Shown: positions 10,501 through 19,389 of the stretch, piece by piece | Numbering within the stretch: the first letter of the stretch is position 1 | How the letters are laid out: each line of letters starts with the position of its first letter | Assembly: GCA_905221605.1 (NCBI GenBank) | Contig: CAJNDS010000948.1 | Span: 1 to 48,879 of the forward strand | Source of the DNA: Symbiodinium natans | Lineage: Eukaryota > Sar > Dinophyceae > Suessiales > Symbiodiniaceae | Length of the DNA stretch: 48,879 nucleotides | Direction: 5' to 3' | Made by a program: the position numbers and the translations under genes | Notes under the pieces: generated by a model | Databases searched by the model: none | What the model was told of the DNA's origin: nothing | What the model saw: the letters and a program-made list of their open reading frames with translations, nothing else

Positions 10501-13500
10501 CCATCCTAAGAGGTTTAAGTGCACCGAAGCCACTAAAGGCTAGGGTCAAGGAAGCTAGGGAAACTGGTTCCAGGGTTGAGCTGCTGCAAGCTGCGACGGC
10601 AACAGGCCTCTTTGCGAAGGAGCACCTTCCTCTCCTGGGAGCCAACCTCCCCATCCACAGCCACCATGTGCGACACGTCCTAAAGGCCCTTCAGCTGCCA
10701 AGGAGAACTAGGCGAACGCTAGAGAGCTCTAAGGACTGGGTGCTAAGGTTTGTTAGGCAAGACTTCGGGGACGATCCTTTGGATACTTGGTGTAATCAAA
10801 GGGGGGTTCCCATAGTAACCATCAACCTGAGCAAGCAGCACCGCGAGGCCCTGACTCCTGGAAACAGCATCGCTCAGATTCTTCTGTGGGCCGCCGTCCA
10901 TGGTCGAATTGCTGGGGTAGAGGGTGAGCTTGGCCCCAATCTCAGCCTGGTCCCGTTGTTGCAGTGGTTGTGGACCCTTTCGTCTGTTGTTAGGGGTTAC
11001 ACGGTTCCGTTGGCGGTGATGTCGTCGTCGGCCAAACCCTTCACGACTGAGGCGTGGAACCGGTTCGCTACTTGGACCGGTGGCCTTGAAACAAGAGAGG
11101 CGCCACACACCGGCACTGTGATTGCTTCCAACTGCGCTATACCATCCCTGGATTCCTGCAAGGTTGAGGCCGAGGTGAGAGCTTGCATTGCCGGAGCTTT
11201 CCTGCCACCGTCGGATGTTTTGCGTCCTGGAGAGCTTGAGAGCATTGATAAGGCCATTACTGAGGCCCGACGACAAATCCAGGAACCTTCCGAAGCACCT
11301 GTTGCTGCTGCCGTGAGCAAGGAAGAGGAGGAGTGGCGTCAACACATCTTGAGCGGCCACCTCCCCTATCGCCGCGACTGCAAGGCGTGCATCCTCGGGA
11401 GCGGGGTTGGCCTCCAACATCGGAAGGTTAAGGCCCCGGCATCTTTTGCCTTGTCTTGTGACCTTCTCGGTCCGTTGCCCGAGAAGGGGCTCTCGGAAGA
11501 TTGTATCGCTTCCCGACCTCGACACAGATATGCCTTGGTGGCGGCCTACAGGGCACCGTCGGAGCTTTTGGAGAAGGGAGGCTGGATCGGCGCCAGGAAA
11601 TCCATCGAGGATCTCTTCGCCAAGGATCTGCTTGATCAAATGGCCAAGGAGGGCAAGGACCTTCGAGGAATCCCTCCAATTCCTGAGCATGATGTCAGTC
11701 CTGCCGAGGAGGACCACCGTCTGGAGGAGGAAGTCCAAGACGTTTTCTCCTGGCCAGAGGAGGAGGAAGGGGCGCCTGAGATATCATCCACCTTGGATAC
11801 CGTGACCGTGGAAGTTGAAGAGGAGGAGGAAGGGGGTCTGTGGGATGAAGAGGCCTTGCGAACGACTGTCAAACAGCTGGAAAGCCCTGTACCTCAAACC
11901 GTCCTTCGTTTTGTCCGCCCGATTCCCTCGAAACACTTCACGGCCATCCTGCCTGCCATCCACTCCATCATCTCCGAAATAGAGCGCATCGGTCTACCCG
12001 TTCGTTCTTTGCACACCGACCAAGGAAGAGAATTCCTCTCCGAAGGGTTGAAGGAATGGTGTTCTAAGCGCTCCATCCGTGTGAGTATGTCCGAGCCTCA
12101 CGACCATAAGGGGAACGGACTCGCCGAGAGGATCGTGGGATGGAGTAAACAGAGGGCGCGCACGCTCCTGAGCAGTGCAGATCTCCCTGTCATCCATTGG
12201 CCCTCGGCGATGCAGTATGCTGCTTCCTTGCATCAACACCGAGTACTGGGAACATCACCTCCGGCCTACTTCGGGCAACGAGTGCTGTTTAAGAGGCCTG
12301 TCCTTCCTGGCAACCTGAAGCCCTGGAATCCCTGGTCCCAGGGGCGATACCTGTCACCGTCCAACATCGTCACCGATGGGCATGTTGTCTTGAATGATGA
12401 GGGGAAACTTGTGACGGTCCGGAACATCCGGGCAAACCCAGTCGATCCCGAGAAAGAAGTCCTGGATATGCCTGGCGTTGCTGCCGACTTTGGGTCCGAG
12501 TCCAAGCAAGACGACATTCCTTCATATGTCGTGCCAACAGAGCCTTCCGAAGAACGATACCAACCACCAGTACGTCGGGTTGTAGGAAAGACTCCGGGTG
12601 TTAGGTTGGGGGTTGAAGAGCCGCCGCCTGCACCACTAAGCCCGGAAGAGATTCCTCGTCTCGATGGAACTAAGAGCCAACCACCTCGGGTTGTAGGTAA
12701 GTCTCCGGGTGTAAGGATAGGGGTTGAAGAGCCGCCTGAGGTCGAGCCGCTGCCGCTCCCTGATAGTAAGGGGTTAGAAGAGCCTGCACATCGGGTTGTA
12801 GGGAAGTCTCCGGGTGGAAGGATAGGAACCGAAGAGCCACCTGAGGTCGACCAACCAAGTCCCTTTGCAGAAGGCCTTAGAGTTCGCCCTGACCCACTTC
12901 ACCTTAGCACAGATCCAGCGGAGCCTCCTGTCCCTGCGCCTAGAAGGAAGATTACTGGCAAGACCAAGATGGCTAAACGCATCACGGTTGTCCAGCCCTT
13001 AGAAGAGAAAGCGAGAAGCCTGCGAGAAGCCTTGTCCTTCTCTCCTGGTGAAGTCGCTACCCTCCTGAATGAGGCCCTCAACATTCGTCCCTCCGCCAGC
13101 CATCAAAGGATTCGGGGCGTTGCTTCGGGTTGCACCTTTGGGGCTTATGCTAGGGGGTCCATCAACAAGGGGATTACCTTGGCGACAGGGGAGAGGCCCG
13201 AGCTTACCCGATACCTCAATGCCTTTCTGCAACACTCTCTCGGAGACTGTGAGCATCCGTCCGGAACTCCTCCCACACGGGTTGCCCTTGCTGTGTTCCG
13301 CGCGCGAGAGGTCTCTCCTCATCGTGACCTTCAAAACGAGATTGGGTCTTGGAACCATGCCGTCCATGTGAAGTGCCCTACCTTGTGGGTTGAGAGTACT
13401 CAAGACTCTAACCCGGTCTTTGGAGGAGGAAAGCAAGAGGAAAGCGAGGTCAAGGTTACTTCCGAAAGGGTTTTAGCCGGGAGGGAGGTTCAGTTTCTGG

Positions 13501-16500
13501 AAGGGGCTGTCACCTTCAATGCCAGAAACTGGCATGCCGTGCCTGCAAGTTCAGATTGGGTCATTGCGGGTTTCACACCACTGGGATGGGACCGTGACCT
13601 TTCTGATGCCCTTAGAGGTTTTGGGTTCCCTGTGCCCTCACCGGTGAGGATTGCAATGATCCAAGGAGGAGGGACATCCTCGAGCTCGGGAGAACTTGCT
13701 TCCGACCTGCAAGGCGACAGTGCCGTTACCTCTGGCATATCGGGAACAGGTTCCACCCAAGCCTCGATTCAAGTGTCCTCGCTTGGCTCAACTCCTGAAG
13801 AGGGCATCGAGCTACCTGACAGGCTTGGTGCCATCAATGACCCCGACTTAGTTAGGGCCCTGGTTACCCTAAACCTCCAACACCGAGTAGAGGGGTTAGA
13901 GGCCTTGGGAGTTGAGGTTGCAAGGGACATGCTTTATGTGTACCCAGAAGACTTGCTGGAGGAAGGCTGGTCTCTCGTGGAAACCAGACTTTTCCGTGAG
14001 TTGGTTCTGCGGAATCTTGAGCAAGGGCCCACCACTGATGCACGTCCTAGTGGTCCAACACCTGCGACCCCGGCTCAGGCTGGGGTACGAGCCATTGGAG
14101 GAAATGGTTCACGACCTACCTTCATCCAGGAGATCCGGCAAAGAAGGCAGCAGAGAGCAGCGGAGGAACGAGCTTCCAATGTTTCTGATGATGCCACGGC
14201 CGGGTCGTCCGAACCGCCAGAAGGACGACCAGATCCTCGGGTGACACCAGCTATCATCGAAGCACCGGCCCAAGAGGCATTCGATGAGATCCAGCAGTGG
14301 ACCCCAATTCCGCTTGAGGTTCTGCAACTTGCTGAGGAGCTTGGTTCCGAGGCGGATTTGGTGGCGCGACCTAGTGACATCGAATATGCCAACAACACGT
14401 TCGATGATATGGTTCGGGGGTACTTTTGGAATCGGAATGGGTTGCATCCCATCGTCGCTCGCCTGGCCCTGAGAACCTTCGCCAGACACAGCTGTGATGT
14501 CCTGGGCCTTTCAGACCGTCATCCTGATGAGGAAGCCCAGGAGGAGTCAACGCTTGAGACTCCGGTGATCCGAATGGCCCTGCATGACCACGAAGACCTT
14601 GAAGCACCCCCTCTGGCCAATGCGCATTCCTCATGTTCGAGCCGGATCCCAGCTGCCTTGCTCTCGCCTGCCTACATCATCCTTCAGCAAGGTGTTCAGT
14701 TTCCTGAAGAGGTAGACCAGGTGCCACATGTCTCTGACATGGAGGGCAGGCTGGAAGCTCTGCAAGGAAGGCCTCTCGAAACCACTCACACCGTGGCACC
14801 TGCCGAGGTGCGGCGCCATAAGCATCGTTGGTTTCAGGCTTTCAAGAAGGAACTTGAGTCACTTGTTGGCAAGGGTGCGATAGAAAGGGTTTCCGGGAAA
14901 AGGGCAGCTGAGTTGCTTAATGATCCTGAAAGCACTGTGCTCCACGCCAAGGGAGTATGTACGGTGAAGCCGGGAAAACAGGACGAACCCTACCGTCGAA
15001 AGGCTCGGCTTGTCGCTTGCGGAAATGAATCCGGCTTTACGGACGCCGACGACCTTTACGCGTCGGGCGTGGCAGTCGAAGGACTGCGGGCCGCGCTCGT
15101 CGAGGCATCCCACAACCAGTGGGGTGCCTATGGCACCGATGTGGCCACAGCGTTCCTCCTTGCACCTTTAGGATCACAGGCGAAGGGACGAAAATACATC
15201 TTGAGGCCTCCGCAAATCCTGAGGGACCTAGCCCTCGCCGAGGAGGGCGAGTACTGGGTTGTCCGTAAAGCAATATACGGATTAAGGGAGAGTCCACGAT
15301 GGTGGTCCGAATACCGCGACCAGGCTTTGAAGGGGGTCAAGACAGTGGATCCGACCACAGGGGAGCTCCTAACCCTGGAACAGGGCCAGGTCGATGCTAA
15401 CATCCTTCGCATCAAAGGGGTGGGGGGTGAGACGCTGGGTCTGATGATCCTCTACGTCGACGACGTGCTCTTTCTCACGACTGAGTCAAGAGCTCGAGCC
15501 ATCTACGACTACATCAGGACATCCTTGGGTTGGGAACTGGATCCACTTAAGCAGGCAACTGAGGAGGAGCCCCTAAAGTTCCTTGGGGTGAACATACGAC
15601 CACTGCCCAAGGCCCCCGGCAAGGAGCCGGGCTTCTCCCTGGAGCAGACTGCCTACATCGAGGAAGTGTTGCACGCGCATGGGTTTTCTGGTCACCCTAG
15701 CTTGGTTGCATGCCCGAAGGAACTCCTCCATGATTTTCCAAACGAACCTGCAGGCGCTGATGCCCTGAAGCGTGCGCAGAAAATCACAGGAGAATTGCTA
15801 TGGATCAGTCAACGCAGCAGGCCAGATATTTCCTACCTGGTGCACACCATGTGCTGCAACACCTCGAAATGTCCGGAAAGGGTTTGCGAAATAGGCCAGC
15901 GCCTCCTCAAGTTCCTCGCAGCCACGAAGCATGTCCGGTTGGAACTTAGGGTTTCCGATCCCCATGGAGGTGTTCAGGTTTTCACTGATGCAAGCTTCGC
16001 TCCGGAAGGAGCTCACAGCTTCGGTGGGGTACTAATTAAGTACAGGGGAGCCACGGTGTTTTGGAAAGCCACCAAGTTGCCCCTAATCTCCGTCTCCACG
16101 GCGGAAGCGGAACTCCAGACCCTAAGCGAAGGGGCTATCTTGGGCCAATCCTTCCTTGCCTCACTTCAGGATGTCACCAATGACATGTCGCCACTTCACC
16201 TCCGTTGTGACTCTACCGCCGCTATTGCCCGAGCGGAGGGGTCGTCCAGCCAGAGGACAAGACACCTTAAGGTACGCGCAGCTGCCTTGCGCCAACTTGT
16301 CGAGCAGGGGATGTCCCTATCCCACTGTCCGGGGGACATTCAGTGTGCCGATATCCTCACTAAGGCTCTTTCGAGTGCTCGCCTGAGAGACCTGAGCATA
16401 CTGATAGGCTTGACAAGGGAGAGTGAGGAGCCAACCGCCAGTGTGCAATGCCTCCAGGGTTCTGGGTGTTCGCAAGGTCTAGCAGCATGGGTGGCATTGC

Positions 16501-17228
16501 TGATGTCGTATGCTGGGGTGATTTACGGTCAAGAGCAGCATGAAGGCCAAGCACCTCCGCCTCCACCACCACTTGTGCATGAGGATCCGCCCGGGGTCTC
16601 GGATGACACATGGCTGTATGTTGCACTAGTGGTTGTAGTGATAGCTGCACTTGGGGTTTGGGAATGCCTAAAGGGTGTAGGGAGGGGAGTTTACCGTAGG
16701 GTTGAGACCAGGCCCGTAGTCAAAGCCCTTTCCCGCCGGGAAGAGAAGCTGCAGCGAGCTGTTGCTCAAGCCCTTGAAAGGGAATTGCCATCCCCTGACA
16801 CATCATCCACCACAAGCATCGAGATGCAAGCAAGGAGGAGACACAGGCGAAAACAAACGCCTCCGCCCCCGCCGCCGTGTGATTCACCTCAGGGCTCTGC
16901 CTGTGCATCTGGGGATAATCCATGGCTTCGCGCTCCTGTTCCACGACCTCCGCCGCCTCATCCACTTCCTCCAACGCCTGCCCGCCCTGCCGAGGGTACC
17001 TCGCCTGTGCGCCATGCCGGGGTTGAGAGGGGTGTTAGGGGGGTTTCGGTTGCGGTTCAAACTGAGCCTGTCCTTGTCTTTGGGGTTGACGAGCATGCAT
17101 ACATGACTCCCAAAGGGAAGACTATCCATGATGATATCCATTGTCGTGCCGGCCTCCATCAAACCTTGGGTGTTACTGCGAAGACTCCTTGTAGGCATTG
17201 TCTCGGGAGGAAGACACGAAATGGGTAG
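7551..17228 (+). CDS. Copia Gag-Pol polyprotein with C-terminal TM/CysHis module
   Basis: One uninterrupted frame of about 3,200 codons; residues below count from position 7650. Gag has proline-rich repeats (24-325), a helical capsid-like part (to about 600), a CCCH zinc finger (C-x8-C-x5-C-x3-H, 654-673) and a CCHC knuckle (687-700). Protease shows DSGAS at 831. Integrase has an H-x4-H-x6-C-x2-C motif (1232-1247) and Asp1271, Asp1457, Glu1493; the last pair is D-x35-E. About 120 extra acidic residues separate the first two Asp. A linker with three GK[ST]PG repeats follows. RT has YVDD at 2602, RNase H FTDAS at 2779-2783. After RNase H come a membrane helix (about 2988-3007) and H3160-x4-C-x15-C-x2-C3184. 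The frame starts mid-coding, and the true start is probably the ATG at 6765. All catalytic residues are present, so activity is plausible apart from the upstream frame break. Confidence 0.95.
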   Translation, partial: LENEFLRDRLANAVAVAERESWRTSTVGKVWGWLGENFKGLGSGPRQTLNQPGAGFPPVAAQGTRPLEQVPGVPGSLGAAFPSIAAQGMQPLEHVPGVPGPASFPGVPGLSGYAHHSVAAQGMQPLEHVPGVPGPGFAFPSVAAQGMQPLEHVPGVPGASGAAFPSVAAQGMQPLEHVPGVPAFPSVAAQGMQPLEHVPGVPGASGAAFPSVAAQGMQPLEHVPGVPGASGFAFLSIAAQGMQPLEHVPGVPGASGAAFPSVAARGTKPLEQVPGVPGPGAAFPSVAARGTKPLEQVPGVPGPGAAFPSVAARGTKPLEQVPGVPGPGAAFPSVAARGTKPLEHVQGVPSPGAAVSPIQDANARSPEVTNLLQGLQAVLRGSEGSPTSAEQVKYHWQELPKLPEIGAEASLAFMDWLHLCAPCVEDMSSTSADYWACLCKEAERWYAGYISADPVTRLTLNPVPSYELQDVRWSRLAKRLESLLIAACPKSVKEELVAGRIKTPLGIICRLYSLYAPGGVSEREQGIQFLQSPVQASSPHQATEVLRKWKRWLLRTQALGGTTPDPVILVKALNTIVKGVLEGAPEALFRVNLVRAALKVEVAPSQESVVQLHAALTAEVEALGRVTPKAKAPPPQVAAVDNPTAPASSSQAPGPKGKGNPKNPAPGLPTVNPKSPPPQPGSTGNKCRFFLQGQGCRKGERCQDLHEWKEIPANERSERCMACGGRNHRKVDCPNSKAGRAGGPPPKNPKTSPPPKGPELKAAAPSPNANHVTALLEDAAKVLKAIQPKEPSGVPVVEAQPIPSASQAPVAQGVPVSVATLQAHLDAIRQAIPDGQPNIRTAQVASTDPSPCEVDQGERTGLLDSGASHPMRSREPKDTNTSRTEVTLAGGVTRVMEQNSSGTILVEPGSQPIVPVGALIQELGCSLTWSGKKATLVHPLHGKIPLRVRQGCPILAETRALELIHELEEAKLAKFNTEVEELQAILRGLSAPKPLKARVKEARETGSRVELLQAATATGLFAKEHLPLLGANLPIHSHHVRHVLKALQLPRRTRRTLESSKDWVLRFVRQDFGDDPLDTWCNQRGVPIVTINLSKQHREALTPGNSIAQILLWAAVHGRIAGVEGELGPNLSLVPLLQWLWTLSSVVRGYTVPLAVMSSSAKPFTTEAWNRFATWTGGLETREAPHTGTVIASNCAIPSLDSCKVEAEVRACIAGAFLPPSDVLRPGELESIDKAITEARRQIQEPSEAPVAAAVSKEEEEWRQHILSGHLPYRRDCKACILGSGVGLQHRKVKAPASFALSCDLLGPLPEKGLSEDCIASRPRHRYALVAAYRAPSELLEKGGWIGARKSIEDLFAKDLLDQMAKEGKDLRGIPPIPEHDVSPAEEDHRLEEEVQDVFSWPEEEEGAPEISSTLDTVTVEVEEEEEGGLWDEEALRTTVKQLESPVPQTVLRFVRPIPSKHFTAILPAIHSIISEIERIGLPVRSLHTDQGREFLSEGLKEWCSKRSIRVSMSEPHDHKGNGLAERIVGWSKQRARTLLSSADLPVIHWPSAMQYAASLHQHRVLGTSPPAYFGQRVLFKRPVLPGNLKPWNPWSQGRYLSPSNIVTDGHVVLNDEGKLVTVRNIRANPVDPEKEVLDMPGVAADFGSESKQDDIPSYVVPTEPSEERYQPPVRRVVGKTPGVRLGVEEPPPAPLSPEEIPRLDGTKSQPPRVVGKSPGVRIGVEEPPEVEPLPLPDSKGLEEPAHRVVGKSPGGRIGTEEPPEVDQPSPFAEGLRVRPDPLHLSTDPAEPPVPAPRRKITGKTKMAKRITVVQPLEEKARSLREALSFSPGEVATLLNEALNIRPSASHQRIRGVASGCTFGAYARGSINKGITLATGERPELTRYLNAFLQHSLGDCEHPSGTPPTRVALAVFRAREVSPHRDLQNEIGSWNHAVHVKCPTLWVESTQDSNPVFGGGKQEESEVKVTSERVLAGREVQFLEGAVTFNARNWHAVPASSDWVIAGFTPLGWDRDLSDALRGFGFPVPSPVRIAMIQGGGTSSSSGELASDLQGDSAVTSGISGTGSTQASIQVSSLGSTPEEGIELPDRLGAINDPDLVRALVTLNLQHRVEGLEALGVEVARDMLYVYPEDLLEEGWSLVETRLFRELVLRNLEQGPTTDARPSGPTPATPAQAGVRAIGGNGSRPTFIQEIRQRRQQRAAEERASNVSDDATAGSSEPPEGRPDPRVTPAIIEAPAQEAFDEIQQWTPIPLEVLQLAEELGSEADLVARPSDIEYANNTFDDMVRGYFWNRNGLHPIVARLALRTFARHSCDVLGLSDRHPDEEAQEESTLETPVIRMALHDHEDLEAPPLANAHSSCSSRIPAALLSPAYIILQQGVQFPEEVDQVPHVSDMEGRLEALQGRPLETTHTVAPAEVRRHKHRWFQAFKKELESLVGKGAIERVSGKRAAELLNDPESTVLHAKGVCTVKPGKQDEPYRRKARLVACGNESGFTDADDLYASGVAVEGLRAALVEASHNQWGAYGTDVATAFLLAPLGSQAKGRKYILRPPQILRDLALAEEGEYWVVRKAIYGLRESPRWWSEYRDQALKGVKTVDPTTGELLTLEQGQVDANILRIKGVGGETLGLMILYVDDVLFLTTESRARAIYDYIRTSLGWELDPLKQATEEEPLKFLGVNIRPLPKAPGKEPGFSLEQTAYIEEVLHAHGFSGHPSLVACPKELLHDFPNEPAGADALKRAQKITGELLWISQRSRPDISYLVHTMCCNTSKCPERVCEIGQRLLKFLAATKHVRLELRVSDPHGGVQVFTDASFAPEGAHSFGGVLIKYRGATVFWKATKLPLISVSTAEAELQTLSEGAILGQSFLASLQDVTNDMSPLHLRCDSTAAIARAEGSSSQRTRHLKVRAAALRQLVEQGMSLSHCPGDIQCADILTKALSSARLRDLSILIGLTRESEEPTASVQCLQGSGCSQGLAAWVALLMSYAGVIYGQEQHEGQAPPPPPPLVHEDPPGVSDDTWLYVALVVVVIAALGVWECLKGVGRGVYRRVETRPVVKALSRREEKLQRAVAQALERELPSPDTSSTTSIEMQARRRHRRKQTPPPPPPCDSPQGSACASGDNPWLRAPVPRPPPPHPLPPTPARPAEGTSPVRHAGVERGVRGVSVAVQTEPVLVFGVDEHAYMTPKGKTIHDDIHCRAGLHQTLGVTAKTPCRHCLGRKTRNG
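7720..8625 (+). repeat. Tandem repeat coding PLE-[QH]-V-PGVPG units in Gag
   Basis: Twelve in-frame units carry the core PLE[QH]VPGVP with spacers such as GASGAAFPSVAAQGM. Unit length varies from 20 to 34 residues. The last four units are almost identical to each other, suggesting recent unit duplication. Stop-free shadow frames on both strands here are a by-product of the repeat. Confidence 0.93.
12566..12870 (+). repeat. Triplicated VVGK[ST]PG...EEPP linker repeat after integrase
   Basis: Three copies of a roughly 33-residue unit, each with RVVGK[ST]PG followed by an acidic EEPP stretch, lie between integrase and RT. The same three copies sit in the broken copy near 1635-1920. They are proline-rich and acidic, probably a flexible or interaction segment; no fold is recognised. 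Confidence 0.8.
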
Positions 17229-17255
17229 TAGTGAAAGGCGCCTGGCGGCTTTTTC

Positions 17256-17264
17256 AAGGAGGAG
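17256..17264 (+). other. Polypurine tract of element B
   Basis: AAGGAGGAG lies directly 5' of the 3' LTR, identical to the tract of the left copy. Confidence 0.75.
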
Positions 17265-17691
17265 TGTTGAATGTCCAGACCCTCCACGAGCCCTTTGCCC
17301 AGGTGCTTCGCTTCTTCTTTTCCGACTTGTGGTTCAAAGGCATGCAGCACGAGCACATAACCCGAACATGCTTGAAGCACTCAGTAGGGATGTGCTAGGA
17401 AGGGGCTGCATGCACCACAAACACATAGCTTTCAAGAAAGATTTGTAAGTCTGGCTTTGTATAGCACTTGTCAGCTTGCTTTTGTTCTTTCTTCTCTTCT
17501 GAGTCCGAGCGTGTTCGCTAGCTGAGAGAAAAGCCATAGGCCGCTCTGCGCTGTGCAGTCTGGGAGACTTTGGGCGATTGGAGTTTCGGAGGTTTTCTTC
17601 GGCAAAGAATACAAGGTTCGAGATTTCGGAGGAGGACTCAGTCCACATCGAAGGGGTGCTCTTCGCTGGGGACCTGTTTGAGCCATCAACA
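17265..17691 (+). repeat. 3' LTR of element B
   Basis: 427 bp, TGTTGA...TCAACA, identical to 6333-6759 except for one base (17520). The Pol stop lies 36 bp upstream. Confidence 0.95.
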
Positions 17692-17932
17692 CTCCCCCTT
17701 AAGACCCCCCTCACTTCTCTAATTTCGAATAATGAAATCTAAAAAACAAATAGAAAAATAAAACAAGATTTGAAGGGGGCGGAATTTAGACTAAATTTCC
17801 TTCTCTCTCTTCTTGAAGAGAAGGTAATGTTTAAAGTCTCACTTCTCTGGCTTCGAATAATGAAATCCAAAAAATAAAACAAGATTCGAGGGGGGTGGAA
17901 TTTAGAGTAAATCCCTTCTCTCATCTTCTTTC

Positions 17933-18137
17933 AGCCCCCCCCCCCCTTGAGACCCCCTTTAAGCCCTCTTCAAGGCCCCCTTCAAGCCTCCCTGTACGCC
18001 CCCTTTAAGCCCCTTCAAGCCCCCCTTTAAGCCCCCCCTGAAACCCCCCCTTAAGCCCCCCTTAAGCCCCCCCTTAAGCCCCCCTTAAGCCCCCCCTTAA
18101 GCTCCCCCTTTAAGCCCCAGTTAAGCCCCCTTTCCCC
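17933..18137. repeat. C-rich minisatellite (CCCCCTTTAAG-type), array 1
   Basis: About 17 imperfect units alternate a run of five to seven C with TTTAAG, TTCAAG or TTAAG. It starts with a run of about a dozen C after an AG. The repeat is not the TTTAGGG telomere type. Confidence 0.8.
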
Positions 18138-18308
18138 GCCGTCCCACCCCCAACCCCCCCGCTCTTTACTTCTTAAAACAAAAACAATCTCGTCTCTACT
18201 CCTCTGAGTTTTGAACAATGAAATACAAAAACAGATTTGAGGAAGGTGAAATTTAGACTAAAGTCCTTTCTCTCTTCTCCCCTCTTTCCAATTCACAACA
18301 GGCAAAAT

Positions 18309-18329
18309 GGAGGGGGCTGCGCCCCCTCC
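18309..18329. repeat. Perfect 9-bp stem, 3-base loop palindrome
   Basis: GGAGGGGGC and its exact complement GCCCCCTCC are separated by TGC. A related but imperfect copy occurs near 18930. It could form a hairpin or cruciform. Confidence 0.8.
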
Positions 18330-18710
18330 AACCCCCCCGCTCTTTACTTTTAGAAACAACAACTGTCTCGTCTCTACTCCTCTGATTTTCGAATAAGAAA
18401 ATACAAAAAACAAAAGAAGATTCGAGAAATTCGAGGGAGGTAGAATTTAGAATAAATTCCCTTCTCCCTTCTCCTCTGACTTTTCGAAGAATGAAACACG
18501 AAAAACAAAAGAAATTCGAGGGGGTGGAATTTAGAATAAATTATCTTTTTGCTGCGGAATTTAGACTAAATTTCCTTCTCTCTTCTTCTTGAAGAGAAGG
18601 TAATGTTTAAAGTCTCACTTCTCTGGCTTCGAATAATGAAATCCAAAAAATAAAACAAGATTCGAGGGGAGTAGAATTTAGAATAAATCCCTTCTCTCAT
18701 TCTTCTTTCA

Positions 18711-18852
18711 GCCCCCCCCCCCTTTAAGCCCTCTTCAAGGCCCTTCAAGCCTCCCTTTACGCCCCCTTTAAGCCCCTTCAAGCCCCCCTTTAAGCCCCCC
18801 CTGAAACCCCCCCCTAACTCCCCCTTTAAGCCCCATTTAAGCCCCCTTTCCC
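18711..18852. repeat. C-rich minisatellite, array 2
   Basis: Same CCCCCTTTAAG-type units as the array at 17933 and preceded by the same unique block, so it is a shorter copy of that array. Confidence 0.8.
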
Positions 18853-18980
18853 CGCGTCTCACCCCCAACCCCCCGCTCTTTACTTCTTTCTCTCTTCTTC
18901 CCTCTTTCCAATTCACAACAGGAAAAATGGGGAGGGGCTGCGCGCAACATGGACGTCTGAGCAGCACAGACTAGACTATG

Positions 18981-18985
18981 AAAAA
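18981..18985. repeat. Target-site duplication of element E, low-coordinate side
   Basis: AAAAA lies directly outside the LTR and matches AAAAA at 27830-27834 on the other side. Five bases is the usual Copia size; the low complexity of the sequence weakens the evidence. Confidence 0.6.
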
Positions 18986-19389
18986 CGTTAAAAACCCAAG
19001 ATGCCAAGCAAGGCACCAAGGATACAACCAAGCCAACTCACACAAGTCCAAACCAAGCAAGCAAGCTCAGACACTCGGACAACACTTCTGTTTTGGCTTG
19101 CAGCACTCACACCAGTGCTCGTCCCTTGAGCCAAAGTGGAAAACGTATCACAGCTCTCCAACTTGACAGCTCGGCTTAAAAGACCTCCAAAAAACTACCC
19201 TCGAGTCACGAAACTCGACGAGAGTGGTTCCCTACGAGGCAAAACGTTCCTGCACCGCTAATCGTACTCAGGCTACTGGGAAAACTTCAAAAGCTGAACA
19301 GACTCCAAGCTATGCACACAAAACTGCAAACTGCAAAACTCACCGTGTCGCACCCTCACAGGATGACGCACAGTTCTCGAACTTCTACA
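18986..19389 (-). repeat. 3' LTR of element E (404 bp)
   Basis: On the minus strand it starts TGTAGAAG and ends TTTTTAACG, so the right end is CG rather than CA. It is longer than the 5' LTR by a 31-bp stretch near 19178-19210. It contains TTTGGCTCAAG in the sense direction (19125-19135). Confidence 0.92.
19125..19135 (-). other. Spliced-leader-like 11-mer in LTR of E
   Basis: TTTGGCTCAAG in element sense equals the last 11 bases of the dinoflagellate spliced leader (…TTTTGGCTCAAG). The 5' LTR copy at 27596-27606 has one change. The sequence match is direct; any role is inference. Confidence 0.6.

Larger units (their letters stand above)
6333..17691 (+). mobile_element. Copia element B, near-complete, LTRs 1/427 different
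   Basis: The 11.36-kb element has 427-bp LTRs at 6333-6759 and 17265-17691, a primer site at 6760, a gag start ORF, one 9.7-kb Gag-Pol frame and a polypurine tract at 17256-17264. One LTR difference implies recent insertion or recent LTR homogenisation. Only one reading-frame break is seen, near 7551-7561. No target duplication can be tested because the left LTR is fused to another copy. Confidence 0.95.
17692..18985. repeat. Satellite-like intergenic spacer
   Basis: No gene is seen. About six degenerate copies of an AT-rich unit occur, starting near 17708, 17836, 18189, 18365, 18466 and 18612. They are recognisable by TTCGAATAATGAAAT, a run of A and C, and GGTGGAATTTAGA. Two copies with flanks (from 17781 and 18556, 775 bp apart) are nearly identical, which points to segmental duplication. 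Pyrimidine-rich arrays lie between copies. The only ORFs here are repeat by-products. Confidence 0.8.

Noticed and set aside
10743-11738. 331-codon antisense ORF across protease-integrase of element B (also seen in A)
   Set aside because: It mirrors a conserved sense coding region, has no recognisable features, and is explained by low stop density opposite GC-rich codons.
17933-18852. Telomeric repeat
   Set aside because: Units are CCCCCTTTAAG-like and irregular, not the TTTAGGG type.
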